Shown in pieces: positions 9,049-17,759 of a stretch of 64,000 bases of DNA (its first letter is position 1; every line of letters starts with the position of its first letter). Both the position numbers and the translations under genes were made by a program. Where the stretch lies: positions 2,604,001-2,668,000 of the forward strand of contig NZ_CP040872.1 of NCBI RefSeq assembly GCF_006337065.1, read 5' to 3'. A model generated the notes under the pieces. The model was given only the letters and a program-made list of their open reading frames with translations, made no database searches and was not told where the DNA came from. This DNA is from Agromyces laixinhei (GTDB lineage Bacteria > Actinomycetota > Actinomycetes > Actinomycetales > Microbacteriaceae).

Positions 9049-10466
9049 GACCCCTGGTCGACGGCGACGGACACGTCGACGCAGCGCTCGGCACTCGACG
9101 CGCCCGATCTGCCGTCACGCGTGACCGCGACGCTCGCGCACACCCGGTCGCCGTCCCCGGCGGTCACCGTGATGCTCGCCTCGCGCTGCGGCGGCAGCAT
9201 CTCATCGTCGACGGTCACGACGTACGCGTCAGCGGTCTGGAGACCGGGGTCGTTCCAGGAGAAGGTCACGCCGCCGTCGGTCGCCGTGCCTTGGACGTCG
9301 GTCACCACGGGGATCGATCGGGCGCCCTGGATCACCGCGTAGGCACCGACGCCGACGAGCACCACGAGGGCCACGGACACGAGCGAGACACCCCACGCGA
9401 GCCGGCGGCTGCCGGGCCGGCTCGTGCGGCTGCCGCTCATGCCGAGGTCGTCGGCGCGGGAGTCGGCGCCGGGGAGCGCTGCACTGCGGGGTGCCGTGCG
9501 CGGCCGCCGGCGGCGCCGGCCGGCGTCACCGGTGCCGTGCACCCCGCTGACGCGGGTCCGCTCCTCGACGTCGACGGCGGTCGCGAGGGCCCAGTCGTCC
9601 ACCGCGACCTCGATCGGAGTCTGGGTGAGCCCGAGTTCCTCCTCGACCGATTGCAGGTCGCGGATGAACTCGAGCGCATTCGCCTGCCGGTCCGACGGCC
9701 GGCGCGACATCGAACGTGCAAGCACCTGTTCGAGGCTCTTCGGCACGTCGGTGCGGCCGGTCGGAGCGAGCTTCGCCCTGTCGATGCGGGCCATCAGTGC
9801 GCCGGATCCGTTATCGCCGCCGGGCACCTCGAACGGGCTGCGACCCGCGAGCAGCGAGTACACGGTCGCGCCGAGCGACCAGACCTCGCTCGCGACGGTG
9901 CCGGAGACCTCGTCATGCAGCACCTCGGGCGCCGACCACGGGATCGACAGCCCGACGGCGTCGGAGGACTCCGCTTCGCCGAGGGTCGCCGCGATGCCGA
10001 AGTCGGAGAGGACGGGATGGCCATACGCCGTCGTGAGGATGTTCGACGGTTTGATGTCTCGGTGCAACACCCCCTGCCGGTGCGCGGTCTCGACGGCGCT
10101 CGCGATTCGCACCCCCACGGAGAGCACCTCGGCCAGCGGCAACTGCACCGCACGGTATCGCTGGCCGAGCGAGGCGGAGCAGTACTCCATCACGAGGTAC
10201 GGACGCCCGTCGGCTGCGACGCTCGCCTGGTACACCGTGAGGATCGACGGGTGCGACGAGAGCTGTGCCATGAGGTTCGCCTCTGCCTGGAACATCTGGC
10301 GCAGGTCGTCGGTGACGACTTCGGCGAGGAGCACCTTCACGGCGACGAGCCGCCTCGGCATGTTCTGTTCGTAGAGGTACACGTCGGCGAAACCGCCGGA
10401 GCCGAGCACGCTGACGAACGCGAACCCGGGGAGGTTCGGCGGAGTGGACGGCAGTCGACGCGACAC
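9045..10466 (-). CDS. Membrane Ser/Thr protein kinase with FN3-like ectodomain
   Basis: I choose GTG at 10466 because GGCAGGAGG lies just upstream; the open frame continues further but without kinase-like sequence. 473 residues. Kinase domain: glycine loop GSGGFADVY (from residue 22), catalytic Lys44 (VAVKVLL), HRDIKPSN with Asp137, DFG at 155-157. A low-complexity juxtamembrane stretch leads to one transmembrane segment at about 357-378 (WGVSLVSVALVVLVGVGAYAV). The roughly 90-residue extracytoplasmic tail resembles an FN3 fold (GGVTFSWNDPGLQTADAY), not the PASTA repeats of PknB. It lies between a PP2C gene and the giant repeat protein, suggesting a reversible phosphorylation circuit connected with that surface protein. 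Confidence 0.93.
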   Translation of the reverse strand: MSRRLPSTPPNLPGFAFVSVLGSGGFADVYLYEQNMPRRLVAVKVLLAEVVTDDLRQMFQAEANLMAQLSSHPSILTVYQASVAADGRPYLVMEYCSASLGQRYRAVQLPLAEVLSVGVRIASAVETAHRQGVLHRDIKPSNILTTAYGHPVLSDFGIAATLGEAESSDAVGLSIPWSAPEVLHDEVSGTVASEVWSLGATVYSLLAGRSPFEVPGGDNGSGALMARIDRAKLAPTGRTDVPKSLEQVLARSMSRRPSDRQANALEFIRDLQSVEEELGLTQTPIEVAVDDWALATAVDVEERTRVSGVHGTGDAGRRRRRPRTAPRSAALPGADSRADDLGMSGSRTSRPGSRRLAWGVSLVSVALVVLVGVGAYAVIQGARSIPVVTDVQGTATDGGVTFSWNDPGLQTADAYVVTVDDEMLPPQREASITVTAGDGDRVCASVAVTRDGRSGASSAERCVDVSVAVDQGS

Positions 10467-10602
10467 GTTCCTCCTGCCCTGCTCGGGGTCGTTGCAGCGC
10501 CACCCGGTCGCCGGCGGCGCCCGGTGCACATCATTGTAACCGCGGGCGACGGATGCCTCGTGGCGCTGTGGACAGCCCGGTCGGCCGCCCTCGCCGCACC
10601 CG

Positions 10603-11472
10603 TCAGTCGCGTTCCGGCTCGCCGACGCCGGTCTGCTGCGGTGCCGCCGGCCCGACGACCTCGAGCACGTCGACGACGATCGCCGTGACGTTGTCACGGC
10701 CTCCGTTGCCGAGTGCGGCTTCGAGCAACTGCCTCGCTGCCTTCTCGGCTTTCGCATTGGCGACGAGGAAGTGCCGGATCCCGTAGGTCGTCAGCTCCTT
10801 CGTGAGTCCGTCGGAACAGATCAGCAACCGCATGCCCGACTCGACGGCGATCGCGCGGTAGTCGGGGATGGGCATCTCATGGAAGCCGACGGCCCGCGTG
10901 ATCACGTTCGAGTGCGGGTGCGTGTCGGCCTCTTCGCGCGTGATCTGGCCTGCATCGACGAGCTCCTGCACGATCGAGTGGTCGACCGTCAGTTGCTCCA
11001 GTACGCCGCCGACGAGCCGGTACACCCGCGAATCGCCGATGTTGAAGACGATCCACGCGGGTTCGTCGGAGATCACTCCGAGCGCGGCACCGGTGACCGT
11101 GGTGCCGCTGCCTTCATCGGTGACACCCGCACCGCGACCCATGTCCTCGACCGCGAGCCGCAGGGACTGGTCGATCTCGGCCGTGCCGACGAGGCTCCTG
11201 CCGCCGTGTTCGGCGAGCCGGGTGACGACCGCGGCGCTCGCGAAGTCGCCTGCAGCGTGGCCGCCCATGCCGTCGGCGACGGCGAAGATCGGAGCCTGGG
11301 CGACGAAGCTGTCTTCGTTGACCTCGCGGCGATGCCCGGTATCGGTGACCGCCGCCCACGCGAGCGTGACCTCGGTGCCGTCTGGCAGCGTGATCCGATG
11401 ACGGGCATTGCCTTTGCCGATCTGGGTCACCTGGGAGGCCTGCTGTCTGTTCGGGTCATGCGCCGGGAGCAC
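10603..11472 (-). CDS. PP2C-family Ser/Thr protein phosphatase
   Basis: 289 residues from a GTG at 11472; no clear ribosome site is visible, so the start could lie a little downstream. PP2C metal-binding motifs are all present: VNEDSF, VADGMGGHAAGDFAS, IGDSRVYRL, ICSDGLTKEL and GGRDNVTAIVVDV. This is a soluble bacterial PP2C likely to oppose the kinase encoded 136 bases downstream. Its first bases overlap the end of the FHA gene by 17 bases, so FHA, phosphatase and kinase form one signalling set. Confidence 0.92.
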   Translation of the reverse strand: MLPAHDPNRQQASQVTQIGKGNARHRITLPDGTEVTLAWAAVTDTGHRREVNEDSFVAQAPIFAVADGMGGHAAGDFASAAVVTRLAEHGGRSLVGTAEIDQSLRLAVEDMGRGAGVTDEGSGTTVTGAALGVISDEPAWIVFNIGDSRVYRLVGGVLEQLTVDHSIVQELVDAGQITREEADTHPHSNVITRAVGFHEMPIPDYRAIAVESGMRLLICSDGLTKELTTYGIRHFLVANAKAEKAARQLLEAALGNGGRDNVTAIVVDVLEVVGPAAPQQTGVGEPERD

Positions 11473-12475
11473 CCAGAGCGAAGAGGATCTCGACGATCGT
11501 ACCGTCTCCGAGATCGAGGCTGCTTCCCGGAAGCACGACGATGGACTCCCCGGCGCGCAAGCGACGAGCGCCCGAACCCGTGCGGAGCACGGTGCCGTTG
11601 GTCGAGTGCAGGTCGGTGGCGACGAGTCGGGAGCCGACGATGCGCAACTCGAGATGCGTACCCGAGACGACCGCCCCGGGCGAGGAGACGGTCAGGAGTT
11701 CGGGCTGTGGGCCGGATGCGCCGATGCGCGGTTTCACGGGGCGCCGCCCGATGAGCACGGGAACCGTCACCGTCTGCGGCGGTCCGATGCCGACCCGGAA
11801 TCGCGCCCCGATCGACTCGGTCTGCCGTTGCTCCCCCGGCGAAGTCGGCTCGGGCTCACGTTTCGGCTCCGCATCAGGATTCGGCCCGGCCTCCCCCGTG
11901 GCGGACCGGGATGGTCGCGGGGTCACGATCGTGTCGGCGACGGCGATCTCCACCGTCGCGGGCGCTGCGGCATCCGCCGTCTCGGGCACTGCCGCCCACT
12001 CGATGGACGAGGCCCGAAGACTCGCCCGACGATGGGTGATGCGCTCACCGGAGCCCGGCGCGCGTTCGAGCGGCGACGCGGCATCGGTGATGCGCAGCGC
12101 GACGACGTCGTCGAAGTCGGCGAGATGCCACGGCTGTATGCCGCGTGCATCGAACCGCCGACTGCCGCCCGGCGAGGCGAGGTCGACGACCGCATCGCCG
12201 CGCACGACCGCGGTGACGCCCGTCGACGAGTCTTCGCCGGTCCACCAGACGAGGCCGAACGAGTCGATCGGGTCGGTCCGGCCCGAGGGAATGAGCCCGA
12301 CGAGGGCCTCGAGCGCGAGCTCATCGTCGCCTGCGGCCTCGGCGAGCGCGGTCAGCACCTCGTCTGGCGCGGGCGCCGCGAGCGCGGCGATGAACCGGTC
12401 TCCCAGGATCACGTCCCACACACGTGCACCGGCAACCGCCGAACTCGAGACCGCGCCTGAGACCATGCGGATCAT
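11456..12475 (-). CDS. FHA domain-containing protein
   Basis: About 339 residues from ATG at 12475 (ATG at 12466 is equally possible; the frame is open upstream to 12595 but that part looks like non-coding extension). The N-terminal half has no family I recognise. The middle is Pro/Glu/Ala-rich and probably unstructured. The C-terminal 100 residues form an FHA domain: IGRRPVKPRIG, SGTHLEL and DLHSTNGTVLR give the phosphothreonine-binding GR, SxxH and TNGT positions. FHA domains bind phosphothreonine, so this is a plausible reader of the neighbouring kinase. First gene of the minus-strand cluster. Confidence 0.85.
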   Translation of the reverse strand: MIRMVSGAVSSSAVAGARVWDVILGDRFIAALAAPAPDEVLTALAEAAGDDELALEALVGLIPSGRTDPIDSFGLVWWTGEDSSTGVTAVVRGDAVVDLASPGGSRRFDARGIQPWHLADFDDVVALRITDAASPLERAPGSGERITHRRASLRASSIEWAAVPETADAAAPATVEIAVADTIVTPRPSRSATGEAGPNPDAEPKREPEPTSPGEQRQTESIGARFRVGIGPPQTVTVPVLIGRRPVKPRIGASGPQPELLTVSSPGAVVSGTHLELRIVGSRLVATDLHSTNGTVLRTGSGARRLRAGESIVVLPGSSLDLGDGTIVEILFALGAPGA

Positions 12476-12624
12476 TCTGGCACCGCGCCCGCCCCCTTCG
12501 CCGACACGGGTCGTGCCTTCCGGCACCGGTGGGCATCGGCCGAACTCTGTGGATTCAGTTGCCTGGACGCCGCAACTCAACGGAATCGCTTGCACGAGGC
12601 ATCCTTCGCTGTCAGAATCGTGCC

Positions 12625-13110
12625 ATGACGACGAACAACGGGCGTTCTTCGCAACCGCGACCCATGCACCTCGACGTCGTCTCCAAGGCGATCATCGAGC
12701 AGTTGCAGGCCGATGGGCGGCGCTCGTATTCCGACATCGGCAAGGCGGTCGGCCTGTCGGAGGCCGCGGTGCGGCAGCGCGTGCAGCGGCTCACCGAGTC
12801 GGGCGTCATGCAGATCGTCGCCGTGACCGACCCGATGCAGCTCGGCTTCACGACGCAGGCCATGATCGGCATCCACACCTCGGGTGACACCCGAGTGCTC
12901 GCCGAGCAGCTCGCCGAGATTCCCGAGATCGACTACGTCGTGCTCACTGCCGGAAGTTTCGACGTGATGGTCGAGATCGTCTGCGAGAACGACGACGAGT
13001 TGCTCGACCTCCTGAATACGCGCATCCGCGTGCTCGCGGGCGTGCAGTCGACCGAGACATTCGTCTACCTGAAGCTCCAGAAGCAGTACTACAACTGGGG
13101 CACCCGCTGA
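12625..13110 (+). CDS. Lrp/AsnC-family transcriptional regulator
   Basis: 161 residues. An N-terminal winged helix-turn-helix (DVVSKAIIEQLQADGRRSY, then GLSEAAVRQRVQRL) is followed by an RAM/ligand-sensing domain (VLTAGSFDVMVEIVCEND). Lrp/AsnC proteins sense amino acids and usually control a linked metabolic gene. The stop is 33 bases before the aminotransferase gene on the same strand, so it probably regulates that gene and itself. The promoter should lie in 12476-12624, the gap to the divergent FHA gene. Confidence 0.92.
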   Translation: MTTNNGRSSQPRPMHLDVVSKAIIEQLQADGRRSYSDIGKAVGLSEAAVRQRVQRLTESGVMQIVAVTDPMQLGFTTQAMIGIHTSGDTRVLAEQLAEIPEIDYVVLTAGSFDVMVEIVCENDDELLDLLNTRIRVLAGVQSTETFVYLKLQKQYYNWGTR

Positions 13111-13143
13111 GACGAGCGGGTGCGCACCGAGAAGGGGAAGGCC

Positions 13144-14547
13144 ATGACCGACACGATCGCCGTCGACACGCACTCCGACATCGACGCCCTGCAGCAGAAG
13201 GCCAAGGACCATCTCTGGATGCACTTCGCCCGGCAGTCCACCATGGAGACGTCGGGGGTGCCGATCATCACCCGTGGACTTGGCCACCATGTCTACGACA
13301 TCGAAGGCCGTGAGTACTTCGACGGGCTCGCGGGACTCTTCGTCGTGAACGCCGGTCACGGCCGCACCCGTCTCGCCGAGGCCGCCGCCAGGCAGGCGGA
13401 GCAGCTCGCCTACTTTCCGATCTGGTCGTACGCCCACCCCTCGGCGATCGAGCTCGCCGACCGGCTGGCGGGGTACGCGCCGGCCGATCTCAACCGCGTC
13501 TTCTTCTCGACCGGCGGAGGTGAAGCCGTCGAGACGGCGTTCAAGCTCGCGAAGTACTACTGGAAGCTCCAGGGCAGGCCAACAAAGCACAAGGTGATCT
13601 CCCGTTCGGTGGCCTATCACGGCACGCCCCAGGGCGCACTTGCGATCACCGGCATTCCCGGAATGAAGGAGATGTTCGAGCCGGTGACCCCCGGCGGGTT
13701 CCGGGTTCCGAACACCAACTTCTACCGTGCCGCCGAGATGGGCGCACCGGCCGACGACCTGGAGGCCTTCGGCCTGTGGGCAGCGAACCGCATCGAGGAG
13801 ATGATCCTCTTCGAGGGCCCGGAGACCGTCGCCGCGGTCTTCCTCGAGCCGGTGCAGAACTCGGGCGGCTGCTTCCCGCCGCCTCCCGGGTACTTCGCGC
13901 GCGTGCGCGAGATCTGCGACCGGTACGACGTGCTCCTCGTCTCCGACGAGGTCATCTGCGCGTTCGGCCGCCTCGGGCACATGTTCGCGTGCGACGCCTA
14001 CGGATATGTGCCCGACATGATCACGTGCGCGAAGGCCATGACGTCGGGATACTCCCCCATCGGCGCGACGATCGTCTCGGAGAAGATCTACGCGCCGTTC
14101 GCCGAGGGCAACACGTCGTTCGCTCACGGGTACACCTTCGGCGGGCACCCGGTATCGGCGGCGGTCGCTCTGGAGAACCTCGACATCTTCGAGGAGGAGG
14201 GGCTGAACGAGCGGGTCCGCGAGAACTCGCCGCGCTTCCGCGCCGAGCTCGAGAAGCTGCTCGACCTCCCGATCGTCGGCGACGTGCGCGGCGACGGGTA
14301 CTTCTTCGGCATCGAACTCGTGAAGGACAAGCAGACGCGCGAGACCTTCGACGACGACGAATCCGAGCAGCTGCTCCGCGGCTTCCTGTCGAAGGCACTG
14401 TTCGATGCGGGTCTCTACTGTCGCGCCGACGATCGCGGCGACCCCGTGATCCAGCTCGCGCCACCGCTCACGATCGGCCCTGCCGAATTCACGGAGATCG
14501 AGCAGAAGCTCCGCGGCGTGCTCACCGAGGCCTCGAACCGAATCTGA
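13144..14547 (+). CDS. Class III PLP-dependent aminotransferase
   Basis: 467 residues, start ATG 13144 behind GAGAAGGGGAAGG. Class III fold markers: substrate-side GLAGLFVVNAGHG, PLP phosphate site FFSTGGGEAVETA, VSDEVICAFGR with the PLP-ring Asp, and the Schiff-base Lys297 in CAKAMTSGYSP. Close in type to omega-amino acid or diamine aminotransferases (beta-alanine, GABA or putrescine as amino donor), but the sequence alone does not settle the substrate. Pairing with an Lrp/AsnC regulator suggests amine or amino-acid catabolism induced by its substrate. Confidence 0.9.
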   Translation: MTDTIAVDTHSDIDALQQKAKDHLWMHFARQSTMETSGVPIITRGLGHHVYDIEGREYFDGLAGLFVVNAGHGRTRLAEAAARQAEQLAYFPIWSYAHPSAIELADRLAGYAPADLNRVFFSTGGGEAVETAFKLAKYYWKLQGRPTKHKVISRSVAYHGTPQGALAITGIPGMKEMFEPVTPGGFRVPNTNFYRAAEMGAPADDLEAFGLWAANRIEEMILFEGPETVAAVFLEPVQNSGGCFPPPPGYFARVREICDRYDVLLVSDEVICAFGRLGHMFACDAYGYVPDMITCAKAMTSGYSPIGATIVSEKIYAPFAEGNTSFAHGYTFGGHPVSAAVALENLDIFEEEGLNERVRENSPRFRAELEKLLDLPIVGDVRGDGYFFGIELVKDKQTRETFDDDESEQLLRGFLSKALFDAGLYCRADDRGDPVIQLAPPLTIGPAEFTEIEQKLRGVLTEASNRI

Positions 14548-14558
14548 TGGCGGGCGAT

Positions 14559-15701
14559 TCACCGGCCACTGAACGCCCACTCGGGCAGGGTGCCGCTGCC
14601 GATGAGTGTCGACAGCAGCCCGGCCATCGAGTGACCGGGGTCGATGTCGATCGCGCGGTCGATGAACGCCCCGGCCGCCGAACCGCGACCGAGCGACCAC
14701 GCGAGCCACGCCGCGATGCACAGCGGACCGACCCGATGGGCCGGCGACGCGTTCGCGATGAGCTGGCGCAACAACGCGAGCGCGCGTTCCACTCGGCGCA
14801 CATCGGGCCGGAGCGTCGATCTGCCGATCATCAGCCGCGAGAGCATCTCGCTCACCTCGCCGAGTGTGCCGGCCGCCATCTCCCGTACGACGAAGCCGTC
14901 GACCGTCTCGCCGAGCTCGGCGGCGCGGTCGGCGGTGTTCATCGCGTCGTCGTGCGCCGCCTCGCCGACGAGCACGCCGAATCCGATCTGCAGCATCATG
15001 GCGTCGCGCAGCGCCGGGATGGACGCGAGATGCAGGAACCACGCGAGTCGGAGCGGCGGATGCACCGACTCGCGGCCCAGCAGCGTCTCCACGAGCGCCA
15101 CCGGATCGCCGTTCTCGCCCAGCCGCCGCAGCGTCTTCTCGTGCGCCTCACCGGTGAGCTGCTCGAGCGCATCGACGATTCGGGCGGCGACGTCGGGCTC
15201 CGCAGCGGGCAGGGTCGCGCTCTCAGACGGCGACGACGCGACCTCTCGCACGTCGGCGGCGAGCCTGGTGACCGGGCTCTCGTCGATCAGGGCGAGCGGA
15301 TGTCCCGTGGCGGGCGTGTCGGGATCGAGCAGCGAACCCCACCCGTCCGACGCCCGGCAGAGTGCATCGCGAACGAGGAAGCCCGCTTCCTCTGCACGTG
15401 CGGTGAGCATGCCGAGCAGCGATCGTTGCGGCATGCCGCGCCCGACGCCGAACCGGGCATCGGTGTACACGATCGGCACGAGGGCGTCGACCCCGGGCAG
15501 CCGGCAGAGGGTGCCGACGATCGTTGCGACGAGCGGTGCACGGTCGCGCACGCGTCTCGGCAGATCGAATCGCAGCACTCCGGCGGTGCGGTTGCCGATG
15601 AAGGCCACGCAGACGAGGGAGCGCTCGGGGCGGAACCCGGCGAGCGACGGAACGAGAGCGAGGAAGTCGTGCGCCGCCTCGGCGCGGATGATGGTCGTCA
15701 T
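14559..15701 (-). CDS. DUF4192 domain-containing protein
   Basis: 380 residues. ATG at 15701 begins MTTIIRAEAAHDFLALVP, the usual N-terminus of DUF4192 proteins; the upstream open frame is Arg/Pro-rich and not convincing. A further conserved-looking stretch is FRPERSLVCVAFIGNRTAG. The C-terminal third (LCIAAWLAWSLGRGSAAGAF, then IDIDPGHSMAGLL) resembles a TPR-like helical hairpin. DUF4192 is an actinobacterial family of unknown function. Convergent with the aminotransferase gene, 11 bases apart. Confidence 0.88.
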   Translation of the reverse strand: MTTIIRAEAAHDFLALVPSLAGFRPERSLVCVAFIGNRTAGVLRFDLPRRVRDRAPLVATIVGTLCRLPGVDALVPIVYTDARFGVGRGMPQRSLLGMLTARAEEAGFLVRDALCRASDGWGSLLDPDTPATGHPLALIDESPVTRLAADVREVASSPSESATLPAAEPDVAARIVDALEQLTGEAHEKTLRRLGENGDPVALVETLLGRESVHPPLRLAWFLHLASIPALRDAMMLQIGFGVLVGEAAHDDAMNTADRAAELGETVDGFVVREMAAGTLGEVSEMLSRLMIGRSTLRPDVRRVERALALLRQLIANASPAHRVGPLCIAAWLAWSLGRGSAAGAFIDRAIDIDPGHSMAGLLSTLIGSGTLPEWAFSGR

Positions 15702-15891
15702 GCGGCGAGCATTCCGCCGGCACGACGGGCCGGGCGGCGTCCGTGAACGCCCTGTGCGCATTCTCGGCGAATCCGCCCCTGTCGAGGGGAAGTCGGTGGC
15801 ACTCTCCCTCCACAGCCCCGGATGCAACACGCGACCGGCCGATGTCCGTTTCCCGCCAGCCGCTGTCGGAGGCCGCGGTTACGCTCGAACC

Positions 15892-16383
15892 ATGACGAAC
15901 GTGTACCTCATCCGCCTCGACAGCCCGATCGGGCGTCTCGAACTCGTCGCCGACGACGAGGCCGTCACGAGCCTTTCCATCGAGAGCGCAGGCAGGCTCC
16001 CCCACGATGGTGAACCCGAACACGCCAACGACGTGCTCCGCACGGCTCGCGAGCAGCTCATCGAGTATTTCGCCGGGCGGCGGCTCGATTTCGACGTGCC
16101 GGTGCGACTGGCCGGCACCCCGTTCCAGCAGGCGGTGTGGGCCGAGCTCGAGCGTCTGCACTGGGGTGAGGCCACCTCGTACGGCGCGCTCGCTGCGGCC
16201 GTCGGGCGGCCCGGGTCTGCCCGGGCCATCGGCGGCGCGGTCGGAGCCAATCCCGTGCCGATCATCGTCGGCTGCCACCGCGTGCTCGCGAGCGACGGTC
16301 GCATCACCGGGTACTCGGGCGGCGAAGGGGTGCCCACGAAACTCTGGCTGCTCGGGCACGAGCAGATCGGGTTCGCCGCGTGA
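15892..16383 (+). CDS. ogt: Methylated-DNA-[protein]-cysteine S-methyltransferase
   Basis: 163 residues. The protein repairs O6-alkylguanine by irreversible transfer to its own cysteine. C-terminal domain: FQQAVWAELERLHWGEATSYG, GRPGSARAIGGAVGANPVPI, then the acceptor Cys128 in VGCHRVLA and the closing ITGYSGGEGVPTKLWLL. The usual acceptor motif is PCHRV; here the residue before Cys is Gly. The Arg finger region (GSARAIG) is intact. It overlaps the tag gene by 4 bases (GTGA), so two alkylation-repair enzymes are co-expressed. Confidence 0.93.
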   Translation: MTNVYLIRLDSPIGRLELVADDEAVTSLSIESAGRLPHDGEPEHANDVLRTAREQLIEYFAGRRLDFDVPVRLAGTPFQQAVWAELERLHWGEATSYGALAAAVGRPGSARAIGGAVGANPVPIIVGCHRVLASDGRITGYSGGEGVPTKLWLLGHEQIGFAA

Positions 16384-16979
16384 GCGTGATCCCGAGACCC
16401 GAGATCATCGTGGGCGACGACGGGCTCGCCAGGTGCGGGTGGGGGGCCGCCGACCCCGAGTACCGCCGGTACCACGACGAGGAGTGGGGAAGGCCGCAGC
16501 ATGATCCGGTGAGGCTCTTCGAGAAAGTGTGCCTCGAGGGCTTCCAGGCCGGACTCTCGTGGATCACGATCCTGCGACGTCGCCCGGCCTTCCGCGAGGT
16601 CTTCCACGGATTCGATGCCGAGCGGGTCGCCGCCATGACCGAAGACGACGTCGCGCTCCTGCTCGACGAAGAGCGCATCATCCGCCATCGGGGCAAGATC
16701 GAAGCGACGATCCAGAACGCCCGGGCCACGCTCGAACTCGAGATGCCGATCGACGAACTGCTCTGGAGCTTCGCACCCCCGCCGCGTGCGGCAGCCGTGG
16801 TGAGCTTCGCCGAGGTGCCTTCGACGACGCCCGAGTCAGCTGCGATGAGCACAGAGCTGCGCCGCCGCGGGTTCCGATTCGTGGGGTCGACGACCATGTA
16901 TGCGCTCATGCAGGCCGCAGGCATGGTCGACGACCACCTCGCCGCATGTCACCGTTCATCGCACGCCGCCGCCGCGTGA
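16380..16979 (+). CDS. tag: DNA-3-methyladenine glycosylase I
   Basis: 199 residues, GTG start overlapping the previous stop. Excises 3-methyladenine from DNA. Family markers: RCGWGAADPEYRRYHDEEWG at the N-terminus with Cys19 and His32, matched by DDHLAACHR at the C-terminus, which together form the structural zinc site of Tag; FEKVCLEGFQAGLSWITILR contains the conserved aromatic pocket; GFRFVGSTTMYALMQAAG closes the domain. All expected residues are present. Partner of the preceding methyltransferase in alkylation repair. Confidence 0.95.
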   Translation: MSVIPRPEIIVGDDGLARCGWGAADPEYRRYHDEEWGRPQHDPVRLFEKVCLEGFQAGLSWITILRRRPAFREVFHGFDAERVAAMTEDDVALLLDEERIIRHRGKIEATIQNARATLELEMPIDELLWSFAPPPRAAAVVSFAEVPSTTPESAAMSTELRRRGFRFVGSTTMYALMQAAGMVDDHLAACHRSSHAAAA

Positions 16980-16994
16980 ACCCCCGGCGAGTGA

Positions 16995-17759
16995 TCAGGC
17001 GGCCACCAGTTCGAGTTCGCAGACGCTTGCGGTGTGCCGGCGCTGCCCGAACGAGAGCGAGAAGCCCGCTTCGCGCGCCCATTCGATCAGTTCGTCGATC
17101 GAGCGGGGGTTCGGTCGCTCGGTCAGCACCGCGCGGGTGAAGAGCCCCTTCGCTCGTTTGTTGAAGTGGTTCAACGCACGTCGGCGGCCCGCCCCATCGA
17201 CGGAGACCACCCGAACGAACGCCGAGTCGGGGCGCACAGGGGTCGGTCCGAGCTCGACGTACGCCTCGGAGCGGAGGTCGAGCATCACGCCGGGCTCCGC
17301 TTCGAGCGCTGCCGCGATCGGCGCGCGCCAGAGTGCCTTCAGCCGAACGCCGGGCAGTCGCGAATCGTGCGAGAGCCGATACGCGGGAATCCGGTCCATG
17401 GCACCGAGCGGTCCGAACAGCGCGGAATGCACGACGACGTGATCCGCCGCGTACGCACGCGCCTCCGCGTCGAGCGTGGCAGCGTCGAGCGCGTCGTACA
17501 GCACACCGGTGTAACGGTCGAGCGCCGGCATCGTGGGCGAGACGAGCAAGTCTCGATTGCGCCCGACCTCGTGCACCTGTCGCGGGCCGAGTTTCAGGGC
17601 ACGCATCATGTCGTCGGGCTCGCGCGCCAGCGCGACCACGGCGCCGGCCGTCGCTGTGCGAATCGGCGTGAGTTCAGCGAACGAGAGCGCATGCAGATCG
17701 AGCGCGACTTCATCTCCGCCGTCGCGCTTGGTCTCCGACGGCGGGAGCAGCAGCCGCAC
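16995..17759 (-). CDS. yaaA: YaaA-family peroxide stress protein
   Basis: 254 residues from GTG 17759, which starts MRLLLPPSETKRDGG, the typical YaaA N-terminus (LLPPSETK). Later conserved stretches: ALFGPLGAMDRIPAYRLSHD, and FNKRAKGLFTRAVL near the C-terminus, the DNA-binding-type helix-hairpin-helix region of the E. coli protein. YaaA limits intracellular free iron during peroxide stress in E. coli. Here it overlaps by one base the stop of the P-loop kinase gene. Convergent with tag. Confidence 0.85.
   Translation of the reverse strand: MRLLLPPSETKRDGGDEVALDLHALSFAELTPIRTATAGAVVALAREPDDMMRALKLGPRQVHEVGRNRDLLVSPTMPALDRYTGVLYDALDAATLDAEARAYAADHVVVHSALFGPLGAMDRIPAYRLSHDSRLPGVRLKALWRAPIAAALEAEPGVMLDLRSEAYVELGPTPVRPDSAFVRVVSVDGAGRRRALNHFNKRAKGLFTRAVLTERPNPRSIDELIEWAREAGFSLSFGQRRHTASVCELELVAA

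Noticed and set aside
12577..15042. 821-residue minus-strand open frame
   Set aside because: Antisense to the Lrp and aminotransferase genes, both clearly real.
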